Positions 32,791-42,039 of a stretch of 64,000 nucleotides of DNA are shown here, one piece after another (the stretch's first letter is position 1; the number at the start of each line of letters is the position of its first letter). The DNA lies in the NCBI GenBank assembly GCA_946410305.1, contig CAMJZV010000009.1, positions 1-64,000 of the forward strand, given 5' to 3'. The notes beneath the pieces are model-generated. The model made no database searches. It saw nothing but the letters and a program-made list of their open reading frames with translations, and was not told where the DNA came from. Origin of the DNA: an uncultured Prevotellaceae bacterium (GTDB taxonomy: Bacteria; Bacteroidota; Bacteroidia; Bacteroidales; Bacteroidaceae). A program made the translations under genes and the position numbers.

Positions 32791-35673
32791 TTATTGCTTC
32801 TTGGGTGTCAGACTGAAGCGATAAGCCAGTGAGAAGAGTACATAGCGGCGCATATTGTTCGTCCATGTCTCATAACGACCATTTGAATTAACGTAATACT
32901 GCCATTGGTTGACCTGGCCCAAGAGATCATAGCCCTTCACTTTAGCGACCCATCGTCCCTGCTTCCACGACTTGGTCAGTGTGGCATCCCAATAGAGGCG
33001 GTTGTCGTTCATCTGACTGTCGGCATAACCTCGGCGCGAATGCATCTGCAGATCCGTATCGACGGTGAAATTCCACGGCAATTTGTAGTTAGCATTGAAA
33101 CCATAGCTGTAGTCATACATATCGACAGAGAGTCCTTCAACCTCTATACTACGACGGAAATGGCGCCACGTACCATCAGCCTTGAGGGTAAAGGTCAACT
33201 TCTCCTTTTGGTAGCGTACATTGGGGGAGAAGGTGAAGGCGGTATTGGTAACGCGGTTAGTTTCGCCCGACGACATATCGGTACTCTGACCCACGGAAGA
33301 GACGAAGCTGGCACCTATGTGCCAGAATTTCTTCTCGCCAAGGGCACGTCCAAAGTCAATGTTTCCTGTCATGTTCCAGTTGCCGTTGATATTCTCCGTC
33401 CAAGTGGTACGTACACCCGTCGTTGCATCATACGTATAAGCGGTAGCCATCGCATTATGCTGGATGTTAGCATTCATACCGATGGTGATGTGTTGGTCAA
33501 TACTGTCGACACGTGCCCGATAGCTAGCACTTAACCACCAATAGGTCATCGGCTTCAAGTCGGAGTTGCCCTTACGAATATAGAGTGGATTACTCGTCTG
33601 GGTGATGTCTACCAATTGTCCGATGTTGGGTAGCGATACGGAGCTGCTTCCATTGGCGGATAAGGACTTGCGGTTCTTGTCGAACGAGTAAGTGAAGTAG
33701 AAGTTCATCGTCGGGAAATCGTAGTTGCGATTCATCGTCTGGTGCTGACTATCGCTGTCATAGTACATGTGCTTTCTGCGGAACTGCTTCAAGAGCGACA
33801 CATAATAATAGAGATATCCGTTATTGTTCGCCAGTGACTTGCTATAGTTCAACATCATGCCCACACTGTACTGGTTCTCACGACTACCCTGCTCCGACGA
33901 GTTGGGAGCATCAAGGGTCAGCAGGCGCCAGTCGTCAGTAGCGGGCAACTCACCGATGGCATGCGATCCATCAACGGCCCACTGTGGTCCCAGCCAGTCC
34001 AGACGGTAAAGATGGCTGTCATTATTGTTATAGTAATAGCCGATGCTCGCTCTGGGAGAGATAGAGAAGTGCTCCGTCAACCGTAAACGATAGGAAAGGT
34101 TACCTCCTATATTATAGTTATTGTACGGACTGTCACTATACTGGTTGCGCTGGTCGACAGTGCCCATCTTACAGATGGTATAGCGGTTCTGCGAGAAGCT
34201 ATCGCTATTCCACTGGCGCTGTAGACTCATATCAAAGCCCATCTCCAGCTCATCACCCCACGGTAGTTTCACATCACAGCTCGTATCCCAACTCAATCGC
34301 AGGTAATCCTGCTTTGAAGAGTAGGAGCTCCACGTATGGTTTACGCTGTCTTTCATCAGCTGGTCATTGGCAGTCAACGACCAACTGTCGCCCCAGTTCT
34401 TGTCATGGTTATATTCCATGGTAAACCAAGAATACAGATAAATCGGCTTACGGATATAGAACGTATTGTTAGCAGAAAGCTGGAAGGGGCGCCTATTACT
34501 CTGCGAACGCGACTGTCCGAAGGTGCTGGCACCTGCCAGGAAGTTCTCACTCTGGCTTTCACTCTCCGAATATACATCCTGCCAGTTCAGTCTGAATCCA
34601 AAGTCGTTGGTGATGCGCTCTTCTGGAGTATGTAGCGACCAATTGCCACCAATGGTCTTGAGGTCGCGATCACCAGAGGCCTGCGTACGGTCTTGTTCAT
34701 TACCTTCACGGTCGTAGTCTATGTATTCGTTCAAGTTATTTACACCTCCAAACAACACTGCACGGGTCCGGTCGGTATAGCGTAATCCGAAGCCTCGAGC
34801 TTTGTAGCGATTGTCGCTGCCATAGCCTGCCTCTAAGTTAACGGTGCCACCTACCCTGTATTCTTTCTTCAGCACCACATCCATGGTATATTCCTTCTCC
34901 TCGACGTCACGTCCGAGGAACTCACTCTTGGGTGTCCGCTTGTTGAACACCTGTACGTTCTTCACCGTATAGTATGGCAGGTTTTCGAGCATCATCTTGT
35001 TCTTACCTTTGAAGAAATCTGCACCGTTGAGCGTCAGGTTCTCAATCTTCTTACCATTTACATAAATTTCACCATTATCCTTCAACTCTACGCCTGGTAG
35101 TTGTTTGATAAGTCCGTCAAGCATTGAACCTTCAGGAATATTGAAGGCATCAGCATTGAAAACGATAGTATCACCCTTGTAAACCATCTTGACTTTCGTC
35201 GCCTTCACCACGACCTCCTGTAGGGAACCACCATCCTTGTCGTAGTTGCTGCGCTGAATGCGTTTCATGCGGATGGCCGGCACCTCAAAGTCACGGTTGC
35301 GGGCCACATACTTTATTTCGTAGTTCTTATAGGTAGTCTCATAGTCAGGATGTGTGGCCTTGATGATATACTTGGCAGGCTTGGCGGGAACCTCCAGGTA
35401 GTACTCCGAGGACTTAAAACCGCCATAGCCGCCATTCTCAACGTGGGCAGAGTCGACGAGCGACGAGTCGGATCTCAGTACGACGACCTTTACATCAGGG
35501 ATGTACGCTCGTGTGAAGGAGTCTGAGAGGTATCCCCACAGATACACCTTCTTCTCTTTCTTTTCTTTCTCTTTAGTTTCTTTGTTGACAGCAACAGAAT
35601 CCTGCTGCTGAGCCATTGTATGACCCGACAGCAGGACAAATAAAAGTAAAATGGTTGATAATTGTTTTTTCAT
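32791..35673 (-). CDS. Large outer-membrane beta-barrel protein (TonB-receptor-like)
   Basis: 960 residues from ATG 35673 (MKKQLSTILLLFVLLSGHTMAQ signal peptide). N-terminal carboxypeptidase-regulatory-like domain (LWGYLSDSFTRAYIPDVKVVVL), a plug-like region (LQEVVVKATKVKMVYKGDTIVFNADAF, GSMLDGLIKQLPGVELKDNGEIYVNGKKIENLTLNGADFF) and a long beta-barrel ending in YVLFSLAYRFSLTPKK. This matches the Bacteroidota outer-membrane beta-barrel family related to TonB receptors. Last gene of the sigma-factor operon; ligand unknown. Confidence 0.8.
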   Translation of the reverse strand: MKKQLSTILLLFVLLSGHTMAQQQDSVAVNKETKEKEKKEKKVYLWGYLSDSFTRAYIPDVKVVVLRSDSSLVDSAHVENGGYGGFKSSEYYLEVPAKPAKYIIKATHPDYETTYKNYEIKYVARNRDFEVPAIRMKRIQRSNYDKDGGSLQEVVVKATKVKMVYKGDTIVFNADAFNIPEGSMLDGLIKQLPGVELKDNGEIYVNGKKIENLTLNGADFFKGKNKMMLENLPYYTVKNVQVFNKRTPKSEFLGRDVEEKEYTMDVVLKKEYRVGGTVNLEAGYGSDNRYKARGFGLRYTDRTRAVLFGGVNNLNEYIDYDREGNEQDRTQASGDRDLKTIGGNWSLHTPEERITNDFGFRLNWQDVYSESESQSENFLAGASTFGQSRSQSNRRPFQLSANNTFYIRKPIYLYSWFTMEYNHDKNWGDSWSLTANDQLMKDSVNHTWSSYSSKQDYLRLSWDTSCDVKLPWGDELEMGFDMSLQRQWNSDSFSQNRYTICKMGTVDQRNQYSDSPYNNYNIGGNLSYRLRLTEHFSISPRASIGYYYNNNDSHLYRLDWLGPQWAVDGSHAIGELPATDDWRLLTLDAPNSSEQGSRENQYSVGMMLNYSKSLANNNGYLYYYVSLLKQFRRKHMYYDSDSQHQTMNRNYDFPTMNFYFTYSFDKNRKSLSANGSSSVSLPNIGQLVDITQTSNPLYIRKGNSDLKPMTYWWLSASYRARVDSIDQHITIGMNANIQHNAMATAYTYDATTGVRTTWTENINGNWNMTGNIDFGRALGEKKFWHIGASFVSSVGQSTDMSSGETNRVTNTAFTFSPNVRYQKEKLTFTLKADGTWRHFRRSIEVEGLSVDMYDYSYGFNANYKLPWNFTVDTDLQMHSRRGYADSQMNDNRLYWDATLTKSWKQGRWVAKVKGYDLLGQVNQWQYYVNSNGRYETWTNNMRRYVLFSLAYRFSLTPKKQ

Positions 35674-35703
35674 ATCCTGAATCAAAATCTGACTAATATC
35701 TGT

Positions 35704-36876
35704 CTATTTGACAACCTTGCGAGGCTGGTACTCAAAGAGGTTCTGGTTGGCTCGCAGTTGTTCAATGCTAAGGTTATGGAGTACGCTACCTTTCCAGTTA
35801 GCGCCCCAAGCATTGAAGGGTTCGCCCTCTGGTTCTATATAGGTAAAGGTCTTCACATCCAAAGGTATCGGGTCGAAAACCTTCAGATAGGCAATATAGT
35901 CGCCGGCATTCCCATCCATAAAGAACATCTCGTTCTGTGGCACACCCTGCACTTCACGGAGCTTATACTGCCGACCAGCATCGTCGAGCAGCACGTCGCC
36001 TTTTTCATTACCCCAGAAGAATCCCCAATACTCGCGTGTCCAGTTCTGCTCACAGGCAATGGCCAAATAGGTAGCCTCTGGTGTAAGCCAGATAGCCATT
36101 GTGCCATCCTGCTGTGGTTTGATGAAATGGGCATCTGTGAGTACTTTCCAGGTATTCCAGTTCTGCATGTCATAGGGCTTATCCTCGCTGAGATGTTCCT
36201 GGAGCTGGCGAGGCTGATGGAACTGCGGTTTCACGTCGTAGTCAAAGCCAACTCCTGCCCATCCACTGTTGTTCTGCTGTCTGAGGCTCACCTTATTACC
36301 CACCAGATACCAGTTGGGTATACCAAAGATAACAACATCTTTCGTACTTTCTGGCAGTGGCGGGAAGAAGATTTTCAGGTCTATCACATCACCCTTCTTC
36401 GCTTTCACGCTGAAATGCTTACGGAAGGTATCGGGTTCCGTACGACGTATACGATACTGTATACCCGTCTCGTAATCCACAAGACAGGTCTCCTCTGATG
36501 TCAGCCACAGATGAGTCACCTCGTCAGCAGGCATACGGAAGTAGCAGTGCATCACCGTTTCTCCACCTTCTGCCGTCAGTCGCCAACTCATAGGCATATA
36601 AGGCTGGTCGTCAAGGGACATATTGGCGACTTCAGGGAAGAGCTGCAGATAGTCTTTGATGACTGTCACGTTCTTGGCTTCGCAGTTGTCCTTGATCCAG
36701 TCGTTGTTCGTAGAGTGCCAGACAGCAGAAGTCTTCTTGTTCTTTTTATCCATGTTAACCTCTGGACGGGGAACAAAAACGCCTGTACTGGAGGCCAGCA
36801 CTTTCATTGCTTGTTCTTGCGCCTGCATCGAAAGACAGGCAATAGCCATCAGGCTAAGGGCTACTATACGTTTCAT
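35704..36876 (-). CDS. Exported protein of unknown function in sigma-factor operon
   Basis: 390 residues with a signal peptide (MKRIVALSLMAIACLSMQAQ). The rest is beta-rich with many Trp and Pro and no family I recognise (DYLQLFPEVANMSLDDQPYMPMSWRL, EYWGFFWGNEKGDVLLDD). Its start overlaps the stop of the anti-sigma-like gene by four bases and the outer-membrane protein gene starts 30 bases downstream, so it is probably a periplasmic or surface partner of that protein. Confidence 0.7.
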   Translation of the reverse strand: MKRIVALSLMAIACLSMQAQEQAMKVLASSTGVFVPRPEVNMDKKNKKTSAVWHSTNNDWIKDNCEAKNVTVIKDYLQLFPEVANMSLDDQPYMPMSWRLTAEGGETVMHCYFRMPADEVTHLWLTSEETCLVDYETGIQYRIRRTEPDTFRKHFSVKAKKGDVIDLKIFFPPLPESTKDVVIFGIPNWYLVGNKVSLRQQNNSGWAGVGFDYDVKPQFHQPRQLQEHLSEDKPYDMQNWNTWKVLTDAHFIKPQQDGTMAIWLTPEATYLAIACEQNWTREYWGFFWGNEKGDVLLDDAGRQYKLREVQGVPQNEMFFMDGNAGDYIAYLKVFDPIPLDVKTFTYIEPEGEPFNAWGANWKGSVLHNLSIEQLRANQNLFEYQPRKVVK

Positions 36877-37745
36877 ATTTCTCTCGGGGTTTTGTTAATA
36901 CTCTTTGTATGCATGAGTTCATCGCGATAATCTTGATAACAGGCAGACGACTCCTTGGTGCCTAAAGGCGCATGAGTACCGTAGAGCAGTATCTTGCCGT
37001 TCACACGCTCGGCAATCCAACGGTACTGCAATTGCTGACGCATGTCCTTCAGTTCGAAGAAGAACTGCTGATGTGAGAAACTCAGCAGATAGCCTGGTGT
37101 CTCGTCACTATAACAGCAAGCCACCTGCAAGAGTCGTCCGAAGACATCTATCTCCTTATTGTCTGGGAACACATATACGCTAGACACTACATTGCTTCCT
37201 GCTGGTTGTGTACATTCCAGTTCTCCCTGTTTCACATGGTTATAAGCTGCCATCTTGGCAATGAATTCATCCACGCGAGCAGGGTTCTGGTAAGGCAAGG
37301 TGTCCTTCGTCAGCTCAGCAGAAGCATAATGCAGATGATGATCGTCCTCTGGTTCTACCGTCGGAATTACGGGGACAGTTTTTTGATTCTGCTTAGAATC
37401 ATGCAACTTGTTCTGATTATTCTTCTGAGATATTACAATCTTTTCTTCCCTAGGCTCTTCTTGGGTTGTGACAACTGACGTCTGTTGGGGTTCCATCTTT
37501 GCCACTACCTTGGGAGCTGTCGGCATCCTCTCTTCTATCGGCATCATTGTCACCCCTATACCTATTATCAATAAAACGCTAGCGGCTGCAGCCACCCACC
37601 ACCAACGACGAACAGGACGAGTCATGGGAGGATTCGTCTTCCGCTCCATGTTGTTCATGAAGCCAGCTGGCAGCTGTGGAGTGTCGGCATATTTCCGACG
37701 TAGCGCCTCACGCAGATCCGTGTCTTTATATCGTTCGTTCTTCAT
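36873..37745 (-). CDS. Putative anti-sigma factor (single membrane span)
   Basis: 290 residues. A charged cytoplasmic segment (DTDLREALRRKYADTPQLPAGFMNNM) precedes one membrane span (WWWVAAAASVLLIIGIGVTM) at about 48-68, then a Lys/Gln-rich linker and a periplasmic domain with DEFIAKMAAYNHVKQGELEC and FSHQQFFFELKDMRQQLQYRWIAERV. Layout and overlap with an ECF sigma gene (20 bases) are those of an anti-sigma factor, though the sequence does not match FecR by eye. Confidence 0.68.
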   Translation of the reverse strand: MKNERYKDTDLREALRRKYADTPQLPAGFMNNMERKTNPPMTRPVRRWWWVAAAASVLLIIGIGVTMMPIEERMPTAPKVVAKMEPQQTSVVTTQEEPREEKIVISQKNNQNKLHDSKQNQKTVPVIPTVEPEDDHHLHYASAELTKDTLPYQNPARVDEFIAKMAAYNHVKQGELECTQPAGSNVVSSVYVFPDNKEIDVFGRLLQVACCYSDETPGYLLSFSHQQFFFELKDMRQQLQYRWIAERVNGKILLYGTHAPLGTKESSACYQDYRDELMHTKSINKTPREI

Positions 37746-38292
37746 CTTTCAACTTTTTATATAGCTTCTTTCTCGTTCTGTACAGGCGATTGGCCAGTAC
37801 CCCAGCCTCAACACCCATGATGTAAGCGATCTCTGTCAGTGGACGGTCTTCGTAGTAGTAGAGCGTCAGCAACATCCTTTCATCAGCAGGCAGCTTGTCT
37901 ACCATCTGCATCAGTTGCTCAATACGCTCTTCGCGACCTGTCGACAGTTCTGCCTCCAGTTCCTCGTCGCTGATGTCCTTTTGTCCCATCCCTGCATCAT
38001 CCAAAGATACTATCAACGGACTATTGCGTTTCAAGAAGTCCAGCGTCAGTCGGTAGGCAATGCGACAGAGCCAGGTGGAGAGTGAGCTTCGCCGTGAGTC
38101 ATAGCTATCGATATGACTGAAGGCCCGCATCAACGTGTCCTGCGTCAGTTCCTGAGCATCCATCACATCAGGCACCAGTTTCACGATCATGGCAAAGATA
38201 CGCTGAGCATAGCGACCGACCATCTCTGTCTGCCCCTCATGGCGTCCACTGCGAACAGCCTCCACGATGTCTTTCTCTGTTAGAGCACTCAT
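37726..38292 (-). CDS. ECF-type RNA polymerase sigma factor
   Basis: 188 residues. Region 2 (AQELTQDTLMRAFSHIDSYDSRRSSLSTWLCRIAYRLTLDFLKR) and region 4 (VDKLPADERMLLTLYYYEDRPLTEIAYIMGVEAGVLANRLYRTRKKLYKKL) are both clear. The gene overlaps the anti-sigma-like gene by 20 bases and leads an operon ending in an outer-membrane protein. It probably drives that operon and perhaps other surface genes. Confidence 0.92.
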   Translation of the reverse strand: MSALTEKDIVEAVRSGRHEGQTEMVGRYAQRIFAMIVKLVPDVMDAQELTQDTLMRAFSHIDSYDSRRSSLSTWLCRIAYRLTLDFLKRNSPLIVSLDDAGMGQKDISDEELEAELSTGREERIEQLMQMVDKLPADERMLLTLYYYEDRPLTEIAYIMGVEAGVLANRLYRTRKKLYKKLKDEERTI

Positions 38293-38321
38293 CAGTGATT
38301 CAGTTCTACTAGTTATACGAC

Positions 38322-38361
38322 AAGTTGAGGGAAATATCTTGCATTCCCCTCAACTTTTTTC
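38322..38361. terminator. Hairpin between CE15 gene and sigma operon
   Basis: GTTGAGGG and CCCTCAAC pair around a ~17-base loop. It lies 24 bases after the CE15 stop on the minus strand. The T-run is on the plus-strand side, so termination for the minus-strand gene is uncertain. Confidence 0.45.
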
Positions 38362-38377
38362 TTATAATTAAGATTTT

Positions 38378-39565
38378 TTAAAGATCCTCGACTCTTCTTA
38401 CGTTGACTGTATCAGCTGAACGACCTAAGAGGAAGCGGTCTATAAAAGCCTGAACTTCTGGCCATTGAGTCTGCGGCAACTGGCAATGACCATGGTTACC
38501 AACAATGCTCCAACCCATACGGTCGGCAATACCGAAGCGTTCCCAAACTTTCAAGGCTGCCTGAGCAGAAGGTAGCATAGAACCATCAGCCAGCCACTCG
38601 AAATCAGGATTACCCAACAACAGTAGTGCACGTGGACATACCATCGCACACAACTCGTGTTGGTCGTAAGGCAAGCGGTAGACGCTGTCACCATGGAAGT
38701 TCTCTTTCTGGCTCTCTAGGAACCAGTGGTAGTCGGTCTTATCAATATCCTCCAAATTCTTACCAGCCAGTGTCGATTCATGCGACTTACGCCATGCAGC
38801 AGCACCGCCACCACCAGGTTCCTGAGCAATGGTCAGCGCGATGCGCTCATCGAAAGCACCACAGTAGAGTGCCATCTTACCAGCATACGAGCAACCTGTC
38901 ACGCCAATGCGCTTGGTATCTATTTTTGTCACTTCCGGCCCCAACTGCTGCAGACCATCAATCAGACGACTCATACCCCATGCCCACTCACTATAGGCTC
39001 CATTGTCCTTCAACTGAGGATACAGGCGGTCGAAGTGATGCTCACCACGGTCGTGGTGCTTGCCAAACTGTTTATAGTCATTGACTTGTGCAGAAGTAAA
39101 AGTTGTGGTAGCAATGGGTCTGTCTTCAAAGAGCTGACGTGGAATGGCAATCATATCCGTGCCAATCATCAGTGCATAGGGAGCCTCCCCAACCTTAGGA
39201 TAGCGGATGACAGACCTCAGCGTCAGCGTCTCCTGACCAACGGTCACATCGACAATCAGTGTGTCACCATCCATGCGAGCCTTCACCTGACTGGCCTCCA
39301 CAGTAGGTTTGGTACCGATACCATAGTGCTGAATCATCTGTCCGATATCACTACGGCGCTTGGCCCAACCTTTAAACTTCTTGACGTCCCCCAAAGCATC
39401 GGGCAGTTCACGAATAACAGGCAACTGGTCAGCAGCAGGCATGGAGGGTGCTGCAAACTTACTGCCTGTATTCTCTACGTCATAGACAAGCGGCAGTTCA
39501 TTTTTTTGTGCTGACGCTGCAGTCATTGTCAGCAGCGCCAGCAAGGTCATAATAGTCTTCTTCAT
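38378..39565 (-). CDS. CE15 glucuronoyl methylesterase-like enzyme
   Basis: 395 residues with signal peptide (ending TAASAQ). The alpha/beta-hydrolase core has the CE15 nucleophile motif TGCSYAGKMALYCGAFDERI (Ser226), TIAQEPGGGGAAAWR, the acidic CPRALLLLGNPDFEWL region and the histidine in VGNHGHCQLPQTQW. CE15 enzymes cut the ester between lignin and 4-O-methylglucuronic acid of xylan. It follows the GH3 gene by 65 bases and is the last gene of the esterase/GH3 run. Confidence 0.86.
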   Translation of the reverse strand: MKKTIMTLLALLTMTAASAQKNELPLVYDVENTGSKFAAPSMPAADQLPVIRELPDALGDVKKFKGWAKRRSDIGQMIQHYGIGTKPTVEASQVKARMDGDTLIVDVTVGQETLTLRSVIRYPKVGEAPYALMIGTDMIAIPRQLFEDRPIATTTFTSAQVNDYKQFGKHHDRGEHHFDRLYPQLKDNGAYSEWAWGMSRLIDGLQQLGPEVTKIDTKRIGVTGCSYAGKMALYCGAFDERIALTIAQEPGGGGAAAWRKSHESTLAGKNLEDIDKTDYHWFLESQKENFHGDSVYRLPYDQHELCAMVCPRALLLLGNPDFEWLADGSMLPSAQAALKVWERFGIADRMGWSIVGNHGHCQLPQTQWPEVQAFIDRFLLGRSADTVNVRRVEDL

Positions 39566-39630
39566 AGCTGTGTGTTGTTATTGAAGATTAGATATGTGTT
39601 GATAATATAAGTTAGTGTATTCGTTAGTTA

Positions 39631-42039
39631 TCAGTCGGTGACTTTCACTTCTGAGAAGTAGCGGTCTCGCAGTGGTTTAGTCACCTTCTCACCCTTCAGC
39701 GTGATATCCTGTTCCAAACGGATGTCAGCCGACGAAGCACCTACCTTGACGGTGTATGTTCCAGGCTGGACATTCCACTGGCGTTGTCCCTCATGGGTGT
39801 AATAGCCGAACTGGTCGGTATAAAGTTTCAACTCCACACGCTTGGTTTGACCAGGTTCCAAAGCAACACGGGCAAAGCCCTGCAACTGAATAGGACGCAG
39901 CGGCTGGTCATCAGCCGTAGGTGACAGATATACCTGTGCAATCTCCGTAGCGGCTACCTTACCCGTATTCTTCACCTCGAACGATACCTTAATATAATCT
40001 GTGCTGACACGAGCAGACTGATCCATCAGCAGGTGCTTGTATTCAAAGGTGGTATAGCTCAAACCAAAGCCGAAAGGCCACTGAATTTGACTATTTGACA
40101 ATTTACTATTTGCATAATTATAGCATACTGGTTCATAGAGCTCTTCTTTAGGATAGCAGACAGACAGTTTAGCAGATGGCGACACCTTACCATAGAGGAT
40201 GTCTGCTACAGCATGACCTCCTTCCTCACCAGGATACCATGCCTGGATGACGGCAGCACAGCGCTCGGCAAGGTCACCGATAACCTGAGCACGGCCACCA
40301 AACAGTACCAAGATGACGGGCTTGCCAGTAGCCAGCAATGCCTCGACATACTCCTGCTGCTTACCGGGCAGGCGCAATCCCTGACGGTCGCGGTTCTCAC
40401 CGCAAAGCATCACGTTCTCACCCATGGCGGCGATGATCACATCGGCAGAGTCGGCCATAGCCAGTGCTTCTTCCTTGTTGGCCTTCTCACCAGAGTTCAC
40501 CTTACGATGCAGCAGCGGATATTCCCAAGAGCGTTTGTCACCGACATGCGAGAACTTCGTCTCTATCTCCTCCGTCCAGTCACAGCCTCTTGAATAGAAA
40601 ATATTGACACTGTCGGGCTTGTGGTTCTGCAGGCCCTCCAACAGGGTGATGACATGCGGATGGTCGAGGTCCTCTTCCATCTTCTTCCAGAAGAAGGTCA
40701 TCGATGGGAACGAGTAGTCGCCACACATAGCCCACATCGAGTTAGCGTTAGGACCAGTGACGAGAATCTTCTTGGCTGTTGGCTCTTCGCTGTCAGCAGT
40801 TGGCTTAACCAGTGGCAGGATGCTGCTGTCATTCTGCAGGAGTACAACACTCTCTACAGCAATGTCATAGGCAGTCTTACGTTCCTCAGGGGTATCGAGC
40901 ACAATCTTCTCCGTGCTGTACAGATAAGGTTTTTCGTCGAACAGTCCGGCACGGAACTTATAGCGCAGCACGTCTTTTACAGCACGCTCCAAAGTCTCAG
41001 GCTTCACGAGTCCAGAGTCAAGCGCCTCCTGCAGGTACTGGTAGTTAGCACCGAAGGGAAAGTCAACATCATTACCGCCATTAATAGCTGCAGCTGCCTT
41101 CAATACCTCAGGAGCGACTGTAGCCTCACCCTTTTGGGGGAGGTTGGAGGGGGTTAACTGGTCAATAGCCGTATAGTCGCTGACCACCATACCATCGAAG
41201 CCTAGGTAGCCACGCAGGATGTCGTTGAGTATAGTACTATCACCCACACAGGTCAGCTTGTTACCCTTCATAGCATGGTAGCCAGGCATGACAGCCTTAC
41301 TGCCTGCCACACGAATCATGGTCTCGTGGGGGAGCAGAATCTCCTCCATCAGCTCTTTCTCGTCGGCATCGCCACCACCGCCATAGCCGAGGTAGTGCTT
41401 GGAACAGGCACCGACACCCTTACGAAGGTCACCCTGTTGCAGACCCTTGACAAAGGCTGTACCCATCACTGCTGACAGGTAGCCATCCTCGCCATACGAC
41501 TCTTCCAAGCGGTTGAACGAGGGATTACGGACTACGTCAACCATTGGCGATAACGACAGGATGCCACCCATCTTACGCATCTGGGTAGCCGTCTGGCGCG
41601 TCTTCAGCTCCGCCAGTTCAGGATCAAATGAACATGCCTGACCAATCTGCTGCGGATAGATGGTAGAGCCCTGTGTATTGATACCCGAAAGAACCTCCTC
41701 ATGGAACAGTGCCGGGATACCATTGGGCGTATGGTGCATCAACCAGTCCTGAACGGCAGCCACCATATCACGCACCACATTCGGGTCGCGTGGCTTCTGG
41801 AAGGCATACTGCGAGAAGTGGCCAATGCCAAATGGAATTAGCTCACGGCACTTCACAGTATCCAACTGGCCCTGCTCGTCGAAGAGTTCTTCCATATACA
41901 TACTCTTCAACTGGGCAATACGCTCCTCTTGCGGCATCTTCTGATACAGCTCGTTTACCTGCTGTTCAACATTCATATCGGGGGCTGTCTGACAGCCAGC
42001 CAATAGTGCGGTCATGCACGTCATAATGAATCCTCTCAT
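39631..42039 (-). CDS. GH3 beta-xylosidase/glucosidase lipoprotein
   Basis: 802 residues, lipoprotein signal (TCMTALLAGCQT). N-terminal GH3 barrel with GACSKHYLGYGGGGD, MPGYHAMKG and DGMVVSDYTAIDQL (nucleophile Asp288), GH3 C-terminal domain (ILVTGPNANSMWAMCGDYSF, PFGFGLSYTTFEY) and fibronectin-III-like end (KVSFEVKNTGKVAATEIAQVYLS). It would release single sugars from xylo- or gluco-oligosaccharides at the outer side of the cell. Three short repeat-derived segments interrupt it: TPSNLPQKGEA, VKPTADSEEPTAKK and ANSKLSNSQIQ. It starts directly after the preceding stop codon. Confidence 0.9.
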   Translation of the reverse strand: MRGFIMTCMTALLAGCQTAPDMNVEQQVNELYQKMPQEERIAQLKSMYMEELFDEQGQLDTVKCRELIPFGIGHFSQYAFQKPRDPNVVRDMVAAVQDWLMHHTPNGIPALFHEEVLSGINTQGSTIYPQQIGQACSFDPELAELKTRQTATQMRKMGGILSLSPMVDVVRNPSFNRLEESYGEDGYLSAVMGTAFVKGLQQGDLRKGVGACSKHYLGYGGGGDADEKELMEEILLPHETMIRVAGSKAVMPGYHAMKGNKLTCVGDSTILNDILRGYLGFDGMVVSDYTAIDQLTPSNLPQKGEATVAPEVLKAAAAINGGNDVDFPFGANYQYLQEALDSGLVKPETLERAVKDVLRYKFRAGLFDEKPYLYSTEKIVLDTPEERKTAYDIAVESVVLLQNDSSILPLVKPTADSEEPTAKKILVTGPNANSMWAMCGDYSFPSMTFFWKKMEEDLDHPHVITLLEGLQNHKPDSVNIFYSRGCDWTEEIETKFSHVGDKRSWEYPLLHRKVNSGEKANKEEALAMADSADVIIAAMGENVMLCGENRDRQGLRLPGKQQEYVEALLATGKPVILVLFGGRAQVIGDLAERCAAVIQAWYPGEEGGHAVADILYGKVSPSAKLSVCYPKEELYEPVCYNYANSKLSNSQIQWPFGFGLSYTTFEYKHLLMDQSARVSTDYIKVSFEVKNTGKVAATEIAQVYLSPTADDQPLRPIQLQGFARVALEPGQTKRVELKLYTDQFGYYTHEGQRQWNVQPGTYTVKVGASSADIRLEQDITLKGEKVTKPLRDRYFSEVKVTD
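40083..40125 (-). repeat. AT-rich dispersed repeat in frame in GH3
   Basis: TTTGACTATTTGACAATTTACTATTTGC-type sequence (plus strand) encodes YANSKLSNSQIQ. A similar string (TTGACTATTTACTATCTACAATTTACT) fills the purH-mreB gap near 22330-22357. Confidence 0.5.
41122..41155 (-). repeat. GC-rich palindromic mini-element in frame in GH3
   Basis: Minus strand ACCCCCTCCAACCTCCCCC then AAAAGGGTGAGGCT, read as TPSNLPQKGEA. Related to the GH97 and GH31 copies. Confidence 0.7.
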
